From an uncultured Porphyromonadaceae bacterium (GTDB lineage: Bacteria > Bacteroidota > Bacteroidia > Bacteroidales > Muribaculaceae): DNA of 38,096 nt. The notes below the pieces were generated by a model. That model did not search any database. It saw only the letters and a program-made list of their open reading frames with translations, and was not told where the DNA came from. A program made the translations under genes and the position numbers. Positions 1 to 9,800 of the stretch are shown piece after piece. The stretch covers positions 1-38,096 of the forward strand of contig CAMWMD010000030.1 in assembly GCA_947175265.1 (NCBI GenBank), read 5' to 3'. Every line of letters starts with the position of its first letter. Position 1 is the stretch's first letter.

Positions 1-61
1 TGACAAAATCATCTCCAAAATCTGATAAAATCTCACTAAAGAAAAAGTTTAAACATCTTCG

Positions 62-90
62 CCGGGAGAATATCTTCCGGTTTCATTTAT
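62..90 (+). terminator. Possible terminator of a gene left of the window
   Basis: CCGGGAGA (62-69) pairs with TCTTCCGG (73-80) over 8 bp, with one G-T pair and a 3-nt loop, followed by TTTCATTTAT. This fits a weak intrinsic terminator reading rightwards, but the upstream gene is not visible. Confidence 0.4.
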
Positions 91-215
91 AAAACAAACT
101 GCCACCGTTTCAGGTTGGTTAAGACATCTAAAAAGATGTTGTGCTTATATAATTGCCACTCAAAGAGGTTATTTTAAATTTTATTATGAATTATTTGTTA
201 AATTTTGGCATATTT

Positions 216-247
216 ATTGTTTGAAACGAGAATATATCCTAATTTTG
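216..247 (+). promoter_or_regulatory. Bacteroidetes-type promoter of the TonB receptor gene
   Basis: The -7 element TAATTTTG lies at 240-247 and matches the TAnnTTTG consensus. An ATTG (216-219) is 20 nt upstream, a 3-of-4 match to the -33 TTTG; a TTTG at 220-223 has a short 16-nt spacer. The transcript would begin near 252 and have a leader of about 110 nt that opens with the 254-293 stem-loop. Confidence 0.65.
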
Positions 248-363
248 CAGTAGGGAATGACCGACTCTCCAACCTTAAACGATACTTCATTCCACCAGGG
301 AAACATCTTTTCAAGAAAACTAACTAAATAGAATACATCATCACCTTTTAAAACAACCTACGT

Positions 364-3105
364 ATGAAGAGACTACTTCTCTTGGCCGTGGCGCTGATGA
401 CATTCGCCTGGACTTTTGCCCAGCCGAAAACCCTGACGTGTCGTGGCACAGTGATTGACGAACTCGGCGAACCGATGATCGGCGCAACAGTTCAGGCAAA
501 AGGCACCAATATCGCGGCGCCTACAGATATCGACGGCAAATTCGCTTTGAAGTTACCGGCCGGAACCAAGGAGATCATGATCTCCTATATCGGATACAAA
601 CCCCTCACACTGAAGGCTGCGGAAGAAATGGGAACAATACGCATGGAGCCCGACGCAACCAAACTCCAGGACGTCGTGGTGACTTCCTCTATAGCACGTA
701 CCCGCGAGACTCCTGTGGCAATTTCAGAACTCACGGCGGGCACAATCGAGGCGAAACTCGGCAACAAGGAGTTTCCCGAGGTGCTCAAATCCACTCCCGG
801 TGTGTGGGCTACCCCTGAGGGTGGCGGTTACGGAGATGCCAAAATCAACATGCGCGGTTTTAAGGCTCCAAACGTGGCTGTGCTCATCAACGGTGTGCCC
901 ATGAACGATATGGAATGGGGCGGCATCTACTGGTCGAACTTCGCAGGACTCTCCGGGGTGACCTCAAGCATGCAGACCCAGCGCGGTCTCGGCGCAGCCA
1001 TCATCTCCGCACCCTCAATCGGCGGCACAATCAATATCGTCACCAAGGGTCTTGATTCCAAGAAAGGCGGCTCAGTATGGTATGGCACGGGCAATGACGG
1101 ACTGAACGACGTGGGTATCAACCTCTCGACAGGACTCATGGACAACGGCTGGGCGATAACAGTGCTCGGAAGCCGCAAGTGGGGCAACGGTTATGTGCAG
1201 GGCACCCAGTTCGAGGCTTGGAACTATTTCGTAAATATCTCGAAGAGAATAAACGACAATCACCAATTGTCACTCACCGCATTCGGCGCACCGCAATGGC
1301 ACAACCAAAGAAATTCAGCCAACGGTCTTACCATAGAAGGGTGGCAGACAGTGAAAAACTATATGGACGGCGAGAGCCAGTACAAATACAACCCCGTGTT
1401 CGGTTATGACAATGAGGGACAGCAGCGCACATCCAACCGCAACTTCTATCACAAACCGGTGATCTCGCTCAACCATATCTGGCAGATTGACGAACGCTCC
1501 TCACTCTCGACTGCTATCTACACCTCACTCGCCACAGGCGGCGGTTACTCCGGTCAGGGACGAAGCGTTACCTGGAACGGCAACTCAATCGGCTATAATT
1601 CCTGGTATGGCGCTACCAATGGTATTCTAACCACTCTATTTCGCCGTGCCGACGGCACTTTCGACTACGGAGCAATTCAGGATATGAACATGTCTTCGAC
1701 AACCGGTTCTAACATGGTGATGTCGGCAAGCAACAACAACCATCAGTGGTACGGACTCGTTTCCACCTACAAGAACGAAGTGATTCAAAACAAACTCTTC
1801 CTGACAGGGGGCGTCGATTTCCGCTATTATATCGGCGACCACAACAACAAGATTATTGATCTCTACAGCGGTCAGTATTATATGGACGACAGCAGCCGTA
1901 AGAATGTAAAACCCGAAAATAATGTGGCGGCCGCTGATCCCAACTGGAAATATGAGAAACTTGGTGTAGGCGATATCGTCTATCGCAACTATCAAGCGAA
2001 AACTCATCAGGAAGGAATCTACGGCCAGGGTGAATATAAACTCCTTGACGGGGCAGTAACCACTATCCTTGCCGGCTCTCTTAATTTCACGACTTATCAG
2101 CGAATCGACCATTTCTATTACGATGCCGAACATGCGAAATCGCCTACACGCACTTTCTTTGGCGGAACTATCAAGGGTGGAGCCAACTGGAACATCGACC
2201 GCCACAATAATATCTTCATCAATGGCGGCTACATCTCGAAGGCTCCATTCTTCTCCAACGGCGTTTTCCTCTCTTCTGCCACAAGCAATGCCATTAATCC
2301 CAATCCCAAGAATGAGAAAATCGGCTCCGTGGAACTCGGCTACGGTTTCCATTCTCCAAAATTCACTATGCAGGTGAATGCCTACTATACCCGTTGGATG
2401 GATCGCACAGACCGCGACACACAACGCACAGGTGAAATTTCTTCAGGTGAATTTGCCGGCGAAAGATACTCAATCAATCTTGAAAACGTGCAGGCCCAAC
2501 ACTTCGGTGCCGAATTCGATTTCACCTATAAACCCACGAAATGGTTCGAGCTGCAAGGTATGTTCGCTTGGGGCGACTGGACATGGGCAAACAATGCCAA
2601 AGGTTATTTCTACAACAACCAGGGTCAGCCTCTCAAGAATCTTCAAGGTGCACTCGCCTCAGGAATCAAGGCTGAAGACCACGCATGGGCAGTCGTAAAT
2701 CAGAAAGGTGTGAAAATCGGCGGTTCAGCACAGACCACCGGCGCACTTGGCATCACCTTCAATCCCTTCAAGGGATTCCGTATCGGCGCTGACTGGACTA
2801 TGTCGGCCCGCAACTACTCCGATTATGCCGTGAGCGGAAGCGACCTCTCCGCCGGCGCCATACTTAACGTGGCCGATCCCTGGAATATTCCTTGGGGTAA
2901 TGAATTTGACCTTTCCGCAAGCTACAAATTCAAGATGGGTAAACTTGACGCAACCCTCTACGGCAACGTCTACAACCTCTTCAACTATTATTACGTAAAA
3001 GACGCTACCACCAACTACAATGTTGCCGGCGCATGGGATAACGCCTACAAGGTGTTCTATTCATTCGGCCGCACTTTCTCCTTGCGTCTTAAAGTGAATT
3101 TCTAA
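364..3105 (+). CDS. TonB-dependent outer-membrane receptor with N-terminal carboxypeptidase-like domain
   Basis: This 913-residue protein should be an outer-membrane active importer powered by TonB. A signal peptide covers about residues 1-19 (cut near TFA-Q). A carboxypeptidase-regulatory-like beta-sandwich follows at about 24-95, containing SYIGYKP. A TonB-box-like LQDVVVTSS lies at 101-109, the plug at about 115-228 (INMRGF, LINGVPMND, GGTINIVTKG), and the rest is a 22-strand-type barrel ending in LRLKVNF with a terminal Phe, typical for BamA-dependent assembly. The layout resembles SusC-like receptors, but the next gene is not a SusD. The substrate cannot be told from sequence. The downstream lipoprotein gene begins 23 nt after the stop, so the two probably form an operon. 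Confidence 0.93.
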   Translation: MKRLLLLAVALMTFAWTFAQPKTLTCRGTVIDELGEPMIGATVQAKGTNIAAPTDIDGKFALKLPAGTKEIMISYIGYKPLTLKAAEEMGTIRMEPDATKLQDVVVTSSIARTRETPVAISELTAGTIEAKLGNKEFPEVLKSTPGVWATPEGGGYGDAKINMRGFKAPNVAVLINGVPMNDMEWGGIYWSNFAGLSGVTSSMQTQRGLGAAIISAPSIGGTINIVTKGLDSKKGGSVWYGTGNDGLNDVGINLSTGLMDNGWAITVLGSRKWGNGYVQGTQFEAWNYFVNISKRINDNHQLSLTAFGAPQWHNQRNSANGLTIEGWQTVKNYMDGESQYKYNPVFGYDNEGQQRTSNRNFYHKPVISLNHIWQIDERSSLSTAIYTSLATGGGYSGQGRSVTWNGNSIGYNSWYGATNGILTTLFRRADGTFDYGAIQDMNMSSTTGSNMVMSASNNNHQWYGLVSTYKNEVIQNKLFLTGGVDFRYYIGDHNNKIIDLYSGQYYMDDSSRKNVKPENNVAAADPNWKYEKLGVGDIVYRNYQAKTHQEGIYGQGEYKLLDGAVTTILAGSLNFTTYQRIDHFYYDAEHAKSPTRTFFGGTIKGGANWNIDRHNNIFINGGYISKAPFFSNGVFLSSATSNAINPNPKNEKIGSVELGYGFHSPKFTMQVNAYYTRWMDRTDRDTQRTGEISSGEFAGERYSINLENVQAQHFGAEFDFTYKPTKWFELQGMFAWGDWTWANNAKGYFYNNQGQPLKNLQGALASGIKAEDHAWAVVNQKGVKIGGSAQTTGALGITFNPFKGFRIGADWTMSARNYSDYAVSGSDLSAGAILNVADPWNIPWGNEFDLSASYKFKMGKLDATLYGNVYNLFNYYYVKDATTNYNVAGAWDNAYKVFYSFGRTFSLRLKVNF

Positions 3106-3128
3106 TCACCCCGAAACAATACGAAAAA

Positions 3129-5108
3129 ATGAAAACCAAATATATCAAAACGCTCGCTCTTCTCTTAGGCGCAGGTATCTTAGGGGGTTGCGGCGAGAAT
3201 GCATGGAACGACCATCTTGACGGCTTCAAGGAGCCGCCGGTCTACTCCACTACAGAGACAGTCAACTACACCCTTACGGCAAAGGATTATTCCACAATCG
3301 CGGGGCTATCGGCCAATAAGGCTATCGCTTCGGCAGCCGGTGAGAGCGATGCCCTGAAGGCTATCGGCACCAATGCCTGCTTCGCATCTCAGGAGGAGGC
3401 TCAGAAATATCTCCCCGCTTTCCTCGCTGATTCCTCCTTCCCTTACTTCACGCTCAACAACGGCAGTTCGATCAAGGTGAGTTACGCCCTTGCGTCAGGC
3501 TACTCTGAGGAGGCCGACGCAATCAATGCGGCGTGTCCGCTCTACAAGGTGACTGAAGAGGATTATCAGGGTGCCTGGGGAAGCGATGAGGATTTCATAA
3601 GCGGTTTTGCTCCCGTGACTCCGGCATCGGCCACCCTCCCCAAAATTCTTCTTGCGGCTTATCCCGATGCCGCAGCGGGCGATTATGTCGTGGCCTCATA
3701 CGCCGAGGCTTCGCAGAATCCGATATTCAGTGCTGTGGAAGGTGGTGATGATGTGGCCACTTCAATTGAAGAATCATTTGACGCCGACCGGGGCACCTTC
3801 ACCATGGAGGATATTACCCTTCCGGAAGGCTCCAGTTATGTGTGGAAGTGGGGAACTTACGGGGGCGTAGGGTATATGCAGGCCTCCGGTTACGTCAACA
3901 AGCAGAATCTTGATTCCGACAGTTGGCTTGTTTCTCCGGCTGTAAAGATTGACGGGGATGCGGTGCTCTCGTTCCAGTATATCGTGAATTTCTTTGCGGA
4001 TGTCGCTGCTGCCGAGAAGGAACTCACCCTCGGCGTAAGAGTTGCGGGCGAGAAAAACTGGACCTCAGTTGAGATACCCAACAAACCAGCAAAATTGAGT
4101 TATGATTGGATTGAATCAGGCGACATCAGCCTTTCAGCCTGGAGTGGGAAGACTGTTGAGATCGGTTTCCATTACATCAGCACCACAGCGAAGGCGGGTA
4201 CAGCGCGTGTCACTGACGTGAAGGTGCTACCGGCGACCCGTGCCACACGTGCCGCTGTCGCAGAGGTTCCGACTGAGGCCAAGTATGCCATCTATTCATT
4301 CGACGGCTCAAAATGGAGTGTGCCGCAGAACACGATTGTCATTCAGCCCTCCGACTATACAGCCATGGGTCTCAAGTATGGCAATATGCAGGACGACCAG
4401 CCTTCCACTTTCATCCCCGTATATCTGAAGACCACACTTCCCTACGCTCAGGATGAGGATCAGGTTACTGTCGTGTACCGTTATTACACAGGTAGCACTA
4501 CGGTAAACCGTGCAGACATCTATAACTGCACTGGTGCGGAATGGACAAGAGGAAACGTAATGACTGATCAGTTCACCCGTAATGACAATGTTTGGAAGTT
4601 CAATCCTTCTGTAATCATCAATCTTCCCGCTGTCAAGAATGACGCCAACAGCGTGCTCTACTATCAGGCTTGCGTAGACTGGGTTTATGAGAATATCGAC
4701 CGTCCTCTCGGTTCTACCGATATCAAATCAGGTGTCGGCTACGTGACAAAATACGGCAATAACGAATACTACTCCGGCACAAGCGCATATCAATGCAACG
4801 TCGATCTCCGTGCCTCCGCTGCTAAATCCCAGTATCCCGCAGGGTATGAGGATATGACTGATGATGAGATTGTGGAGTTGGAGAAATATCGTTTCTGCTA
4901 CGAGGTGTTCCCGGCTGTATTGTCAGAACTTCATCCTGACGCAAGGCCACTTCCGGGTCTTGACATCACTTATACCGTCAATTTCTCCGCTTACACCGGA
5001 TCATCCACAGATGCTTATAAGATGGTATATAAAGTGGTAGGTAACGGTGAATTTGAATTTGTAAGTTGCGATTGGTGGGAAAGCGGCACAAGCAGCCTCG
5101 CCAAATAA
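3129..5108 (+). CDS. Outer-membrane lipoprotein with choice-of-anchor-J/DUF5017-like domain, partner of the TonB receptor
   Basis: The 659-residue product starts with a type II signal peptide whose lipobox LGGC places the lipidated Cys at residue 21. The N-terminal 200 residues are unassigned. Residues about 211-367 look like a jelly-roll of the choice-of-anchor-J/DUF5017 type: they open with a SFDADRGTF-like strand and contain DSDSWLVSPAVKI and a VTDVKVLP closing strand. A second unassigned C-terminal part (about 385-659) is rich in Tyr and Trp. It sits 23 nt behind the receptor gene and is followed by a strong terminator, so I infer a surface lipoprotein that captures the ligand of that receptor, in the position normally held by SusD. 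No SusD signature (tetratricopeptide-like helices) is visible. The name of the fold is fairly safe; the role is inferred from position. Confidence 0.8.
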   Translation: MKTKYIKTLALLLGAGILGGCGENAWNDHLDGFKEPPVYSTTETVNYTLTAKDYSTIAGLSANKAIASAAGESDALKAIGTNACFASQEEAQKYLPAFLADSSFPYFTLNNGSSIKVSYALASGYSEEADAINAACPLYKVTEEDYQGAWGSDEDFISGFAPVTPASATLPKILLAAYPDAAAGDYVVASYAEASQNPIFSAVEGGDDVATSIEESFDADRGTFTMEDITLPEGSSYVWKWGTYGGVGYMQASGYVNKQNLDSDSWLVSPAVKIDGDAVLSFQYIVNFFADVAAAEKELTLGVRVAGEKNWTSVEIPNKPAKLSYDWIESGDISLSAWSGKTVEIGFHYISTTAKAGTARVTDVKVLPATRATRAAVAEVPTEAKYAIYSFDGSKWSVPQNTIVIQPSDYTAMGLKYGNMQDDQPSTFIPVYLKTTLPYAQDEDQVTVVYRYYTGSTTVNRADIYNCTGAEWTRGNVMTDQFTRNDNVWKFNPSVIINLPAVKNDANSVLYYQACVDWVYENIDRPLGSTDIKSGVGYVTKYGNNEYYSGTSAYQCNVDLRASAAKSQYPAGYEDMTDDEIVELEKYRFCYEVFPAVLSELHPDARPLPGLDITYTVNFSAYTGSSTDAYKMVYKVVGNGEFEFVSCDWWESGTSSLAK

Positions 5109-5133
5109 ACAGAGAAAGCACTCATAAAAATAA

Positions 5134-5186
5134 AATCACTCAAAGAAAACGGTCGGCAAAAATGCCGGCCGTTTTTTTGAGTGATT
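5134..5186. terminator. Bidirectional intrinsic terminator
   Basis: An inner 10-bp stem (5149-5158 with 5163-5172, AAAA loop, GC-rich) is extended through A/T pairs to an outer arm AATCACTCAAA (5134-5144) pairing with TTTGAGTGATT (5176-5186). T runs lie on both strands. It separates the plus-strand lipoprotein gene from the minus-strand permease gene and should stop both. Confidence 0.9.
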
Positions 5187-5261
5187 ATTACTGATTTCTA
5201 CTGTTCCCTTAGTCTTCAGTTCTCCAATTCCTTGATTTCTCGGTTCTTCAAGTCATCTGTC

Positions 5262-6182
5262 TCACTTGGATGTCGTTGCAGCGGCAGTCTTTCGCTCCGC
5301 TACCTCTACGAGATATACCGACAGAATCATAAGGATAATGGCTGCTATCTGCCACCACGAGAATATATCCTGACCGAGTATGTAACTTGCTATCGCCGCA
5401 ACAATGAGAATCAGGTCGCCATACAGAGCCACTACGGTAGCGGGGAGCAACTTCAAGGCGAAATCCTGAAGCAGGTAACTTACGGAGGTCGGGAATATCA
5501 GCACGAAAAGAAGCACGAGCATAGGGGTTGAGAAAAGGCCCTGTGTCAATACCGGTGCGTGCCACCCTTGGAAACATACAAGCACAATCGCCGGGATCGC
5601 TCCTCCGAGAAATGTCCATTTCGATACCGTTGCGCTGCTCAATCTCTTGAGATACCTCTTCTCTATGACGAGATATGAGGCGAACAGCACGGAGGAGGCA
5701 AGACAGAACATGTTCCCTTTGAAGGGGTCGGAAGCGACCGCTCCGCTATGCTGGGTGAGGACACACAGCAATGCACCTCCGAAACCTAACAATATACCGG
5801 CCACCTTACCTTTCGACAGCTGTTCGGTCTTCAGGAAAAGACAGATGATGTACACCCATACCGGCTGGAGACTTATAAATATGGAGGAGGAGATCGGTGT
5901 GGTGTAGGTCAAGCCGAGAAGAAGGGTCCACATATATCCGAAGACGAATATCACACCGACGCCAAACAGGATTATCTTATCCCTTATGGAGACGGGGGCA
6001 TCTTTATGACGTGTGAAGAAACCCCAAACCCAGAAAAAGAGAGACCCGAATCCAAGACGCAGCACGACACCCGTCATGGCCGTCATCCATGTGGGAAGCA
6101 AGTATCGCAAGGCATTCTCGTTAAGGCCAGAGAAAACCTTGGATGAGAACATCTCGATGTTCCCTTTCAATTTACCGTTCAT
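5262..6182 (-). CDS. EamA/DMT-superfamily permease
   Basis: The 306-residue protein is very hydrophobic, with about ten predicted membrane helices arranged as two EamA repeats (roughly residues 25-145 and 160-295). Typical family features are the GLTYTTPISSSIFISLQPVW helix of the first repeat, the short GKVAGILLGFGGAL helix, and SVSYLLQDFALKLLPATVVAL in the second. Members export or import small metabolites such as amino acids or nucleotide-like compounds; the substrate is not evident. The ATG at 6182 lies 18 nt after the stop of the thioredoxin-like gene, so the two are likely co-transcribed. An ATG at 6152 is a possible alternative start. The gene ends before the bidirectional terminator. 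Confidence 0.85.
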   Translation of the reverse strand: MNGKLKGNIEMFSSKVFSGLNENALRYLLPTWMTAMTGVVLRLGFGSLFFWVWGFFTRHKDAPVSIRDKIILFGVGVIFVFGYMWTLLLGLTYTTPISSSIFISLQPVWVYIICLFLKTEQLSKGKVAGILLGFGGALLCVLTQHSGAVASDPFKGNMFCLASSVLFASYLVIEKRYLKRLSSATVSKWTFLGGAIPAIVLVCFQGWHAPVLTQGLFSTPMLVLLFVLIFPTSVSYLLQDFALKLLPATVVALYGDLILIVAAIASYILGQDIFSWWQIAAIILMILSVYLVEVAERKTAAATTSK

Positions 6183-6200
6183 CTCATCATCCCCCTATTC

Positions 6201-6623
6201 TCAGTTAAGATATTGCGACACTACCCTCTTTATTGAATCGGCGGGTATGAAACCTATCGTACGGTACATCTCCTTTCCGTCGCGTGATACGAAGAGCAAC
6301 GCGGGGATATTATGAATGTCATATTTTTGGGCAAGTTCAGGCACGCTGTCGACATCTACGGTGATAAAGTCAACCTTTCCACTGTATTCATCCTTAAGTT
6401 GTGAGAATATGGGCTTCAGTTGCTGGCAGGGTGGACACCAAGTTGCTGAGAAATCAACCACCATAGGGAGGCCGTTCTCGGAAATGAGAGCACCGTCGGC
6501 CATTTCCGCCCCCTGCTCCTTCATTTCATTGACTTCTGTCACATTCTGACTCCCCTTTCCGGCACATCCAGCCAGAAAGAAACATGCCGCGACTACGGCG
6601 GTAAACGCAAGTTTCTTAATCAT
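6201..6623 (-). CDS. Thioredoxin-fold lipoprotein with WCPPC active site
   Basis: This 140-residue protein carries a type II signal peptide with lipobox LAGC (Cys20), then a short linker and a full thioredoxin fold. The redox motif is W62-C-P-P-C66 and the cis-proline loop is NIPALL (Pro107). The central DVDSVPELAQKYDI segment is classic for thioredoxins. The protein should be membrane-anchored facing the periplasm and act as a thiol oxidoreductase. The WCPPC variant, instead of WCGPC, suggests a redox potential different from cytosolic thioredoxin, but the direction of reaction cannot be predicted. It is the first gene of a two-gene unit with the permease. No TAnnTTTG promoter was found upstream (6624-6750). 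Confidence 0.88.
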   Translation of the reverse strand: MIKKLAFTAVVAACFFLAGCAGKGSQNVTEVNEMKEQGAEMADGALISENGLPMVVDFSATWCPPCQQLKPIFSQLKDEYSGKVDFITVDVDSVPELAQKYDIHNIPALLFVSRDGKEMYRTIGFIPADSIKRVVSQYLN

Positions 6624-6752
6624 CCTTTATCTGTTTTAATGTTTTTATTTGCTAAAGGTGGAATCTAAGGGATAACATCCTTTTATTTATAACACCGTTG
6701 GCACTGAAATGTATCACAAACTTGATTCACTTTACACAATCAATGACAAAAG

Positions 6753-6795
6753 AAAATGCTCCTAAAAGCCATTTCCCGACTTTCAGGAGCATTTT
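6753..6795 (-). terminator. Intrinsic terminator of the large repeat-protein operon
   Basis: AAAATGCTCCT (6753-6763) pairs perfectly with AGGAGCATTTT (6785-6795), and AAAG/CTTT (6765-6768 with 6780-6783) extends the stem inside. On the minus strand the arm runs into a T-rich tail. It lies about 50 nt past the stop at 6842. Confidence 0.85.
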
Positions 6796-6841
6796 GCTAA
6801 ACAGAATTTAGAGACAGTTTAGTTTCTATTATTGCCAGCTT

Positions 6842-9800
6842 TCATTTAACAATAATCTTGGCTACTGCCTCCTCCTCAGAGTTGACCGCCTTTACAATTA
6901 CAAATCCCTTTAGAATGCCGTCGACCCTAAAACTGCTGTCACTGTCAACCCTCCTTGTTGGAGCAAGACTCATTCCGGCTGCATCATAGAGGTCTATACA
7001 TGTCAATCTTCCGTTGACTCCTTTCACTGTAATCACTCCGTCTGATTTCATCATAATTAAGAGTGATTGGTCTCCGGGGAGGGTTTCTACATCAGAAATG
7101 ACATCCTTGGAATACAGATTAAGGCGTGTTTCGGTTTTTAAATCAGACACACCTTCCACCGTGAAGGTAAGTATAGTCGAGCCAAGCAATTCCGGCACAA
7201 TGTCAACCTTCGCCTTTCCATCTTCACCAATCAATACATTCTTAGGAATACTTGCTATCGGAGACTTGAGTGAGACATTGAGGATTTTACCGGCGGAAGC
7301 ATTGGCAGGAAGAACGGTCACTTCTATATGACCCTCATCATTGACCTCAAGTTCCTTAATTTCGGGAGCATTGATTGATTTCACTTCTGCCTCCACAGCA
7401 AACTCCTGTTCAAATGCTCCTTGCATTTGAACGCCTGCATAACTGACACCTTTAGACACTATGACATTTACGTTTCTAACCGTAATAGGCGATACCGGCT
7501 CAAAGCGGAAAACAGAAGCATACTCCTCGCCGTTAGGAGCCACTTCAAGGTTTAGAGGCCTGACTGTTCCCTCTACGTTCTTTCCATCAGCGGTGACAAC
7601 AACACGACCTGCCGCTACAGATGCATTTTGCATATACTTGCTAAATGAAATCTCTACGCCATCCTCGTATGCCTTTACTCCAACTACTTCGGGAGCAACC
7701 ATCTGAACAAGACCGACATTTATGTCAAGTTGAGGGGGAGGAACAGGCAACCAATCAGTTGAAAATAATTCATATCCTTCCTTCTCAAAACGTACCTGCC
7801 ATTCACCTTGTGGAACGTCCCACTGATAGTTACCCTCCTCGTCCGTGAACTGGGGATTAAGTTGGGCATACTCTTCAGCATACCACTTTGTTGCTCTCGT
7901 CTCTACCTCTCCATACATGTTCTCAACCAATTCTTTATAATAGATGGTTGCAGTAACACCCTGAAGGCGGTTGGAAGTGACAGCTTCATAAACGTAGCCG
8001 GAGGGGTCGATCACAGGAATCACGTCAGGACAACGGAAAGACTGCTTTATATTGTCAACAAGATTGTCGGCATCCTCACCATACATCCGTTTCTCTGTAT
8101 ATATAGCCTTGACATTAACAGGAAGACGGTCGATGTCGGCAAATCCGAGAGCAGCGGTCCATACGTTAGAAGAGGGGAGATATTTCGCCAAAATCTCTCT
8201 TCGCGATCCGTCGGAAAGAAGGATGATGAATTTCAGATTCTCCACATCAGCTGCTTTCCCATTCTTGAAGACAGTCTTGAAAGTGAACATGTCGTCTCCG
8301 GGTACGTATGAGTAAGAACCGGCCTTTGTTGTGGCATCGGGTTGATTGAAGTCAATGGAAGCGCTGCCGTTCATCATAATGATGTCGGTGAGTTCAGCCC
8401 ATTCGTTATCATAGATCGTGGTGCCGGCAGATGTACGGTACTCCACACCATCTTTGGTGGTGATCCGAGCATAAATGATATGCTCGGCCTCATTATCCGC
8501 ATTAAACAGATTGAAACTCAATCTCCATTCTCCATTAGGCTGCGTGTGGGTCGAGCCAATGAAGACGCCATTGTCATACACTTTCACATCACTTTGTGGT
8601 TTAGCTGTGCCACGCGCCGAAATCTTAGGAGAGGAAGTTTTCTCCGGCACGGAGATAGAGAAGTCGTTAGCAACAAACAGTGCCGAACCTATTGGCTGTA
8701 CCACTGTCTGGCCGTCAACTTCAAATTCCAGGACAGCACTCGGACGATAATCACCGGCTGTCCGAGGAATTATGCAGAAACGAGGATTAGCATATTTAAC
8801 GGGCAAATCCACCGACAAGGTATGATCCCCTATTGTCGTGAAGTTGGATTCTCCACCTAACAGCAATGAATTTTCCACATAATCACAACCTTCCGGAATA
8901 GAGAATGTGATTTTTACCTTGTCTATCTTATCGGCATACTCCGGAAGAATATCCACCTTACTTCTGACAGTAACGAATCCTCCTACCGTAACCGAGGTCT
9001 TGTTGACTGATACTGCGGTCTCTGCACCAGTGTATGTAGGAAGAGTTATATCGAGTTTCGGTATAAGGTCGAAATATACCGGCTCTATATAACCATTCTC
9101 AACCCGCACTTCAGAAAGAAGATAATCCTCCCCTTCTGTCAAGTTAGACTGACGGAATTCAGACAGGCTACCCGCACTTGAATATTTACCTGTAGCCTCC
9201 ATCGCCACGACTGTATAATCACCCTCGGAAAGATTACTGAAATTTCCTTTCCCATTGATGAAATCCGTTTTGGATACCAGTTTCCCATCTTTGTCATATA
9301 GCATCGCTACATTATTCTCTGCACCAGATGCTCCGTATGAAAGAGAAATTTCTCCTTGTGGCACAAACAGAAGAGTGGCTTTATTCTTATCTCCCTTCAG
9401 TTCAACGACAGCGGTGGCATTCGTATAGTCTCCGTTGCGCGGTTCGGCTATTATCTCAATCTTATCCCCAGCCTTAGCTTCATCTAACAGAATCAGATCC
9501 GGATTGGCGAAAAGATAATGAGACATTTGTTCTCCACTGGTGAGATTCCTTATCTTGAATACGAGGTTTGCATAGTCAGAATAAGGCACTGTAGCTTCAT
9601 CTTCAATACCTTTTACCACATTTTTTCTTGAAAGCATGGTAAGAGATACTTTGTTTCCGGACAAAGGTTTGAGCAGAAGTTTAAGAATCTTACTAACGAG
9701 ATCTTTAAGATCGGTGAAGTTTAAATCGGTCTCATGATGTAGTGAGGAGCCGGCGGTGATAGCACCGACAGTATTCGATACCCAGGCCTTGAAATATCCG

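Larger units (their letters stand above)
1..363. other. Gene-free leader region upstream of the TonB receptor
   Basis: No convincing coding frame is present. The stretch holds a hairpin with a T-rich 3' side (62-90), a perfect inverted repeat ACATCT-AAAA-AGATGT (124-139), an AT-rich stretch (140-245), a -7 promoter element (240-247), and a 7-bp stem GGAATGA/TCATTCC (254-260 with 287-293) that would sit at the very 5' end of the transcript. I recognise no riboswitch. Confidence 0.6.

Noticed and set aside
1..363. Possible cobalamin or other riboswitch ahead of the TonB receptor
   Set aside because: The hairpins are short and the conserved B12-box and other known aptamer cores are not visible.
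1636..2424. A 262-codon antisense frame within the TonB receptor gene
   Set aside because: No recognisable motif and no start signals; the receptor barrel on the plus strand is continuous through this region.
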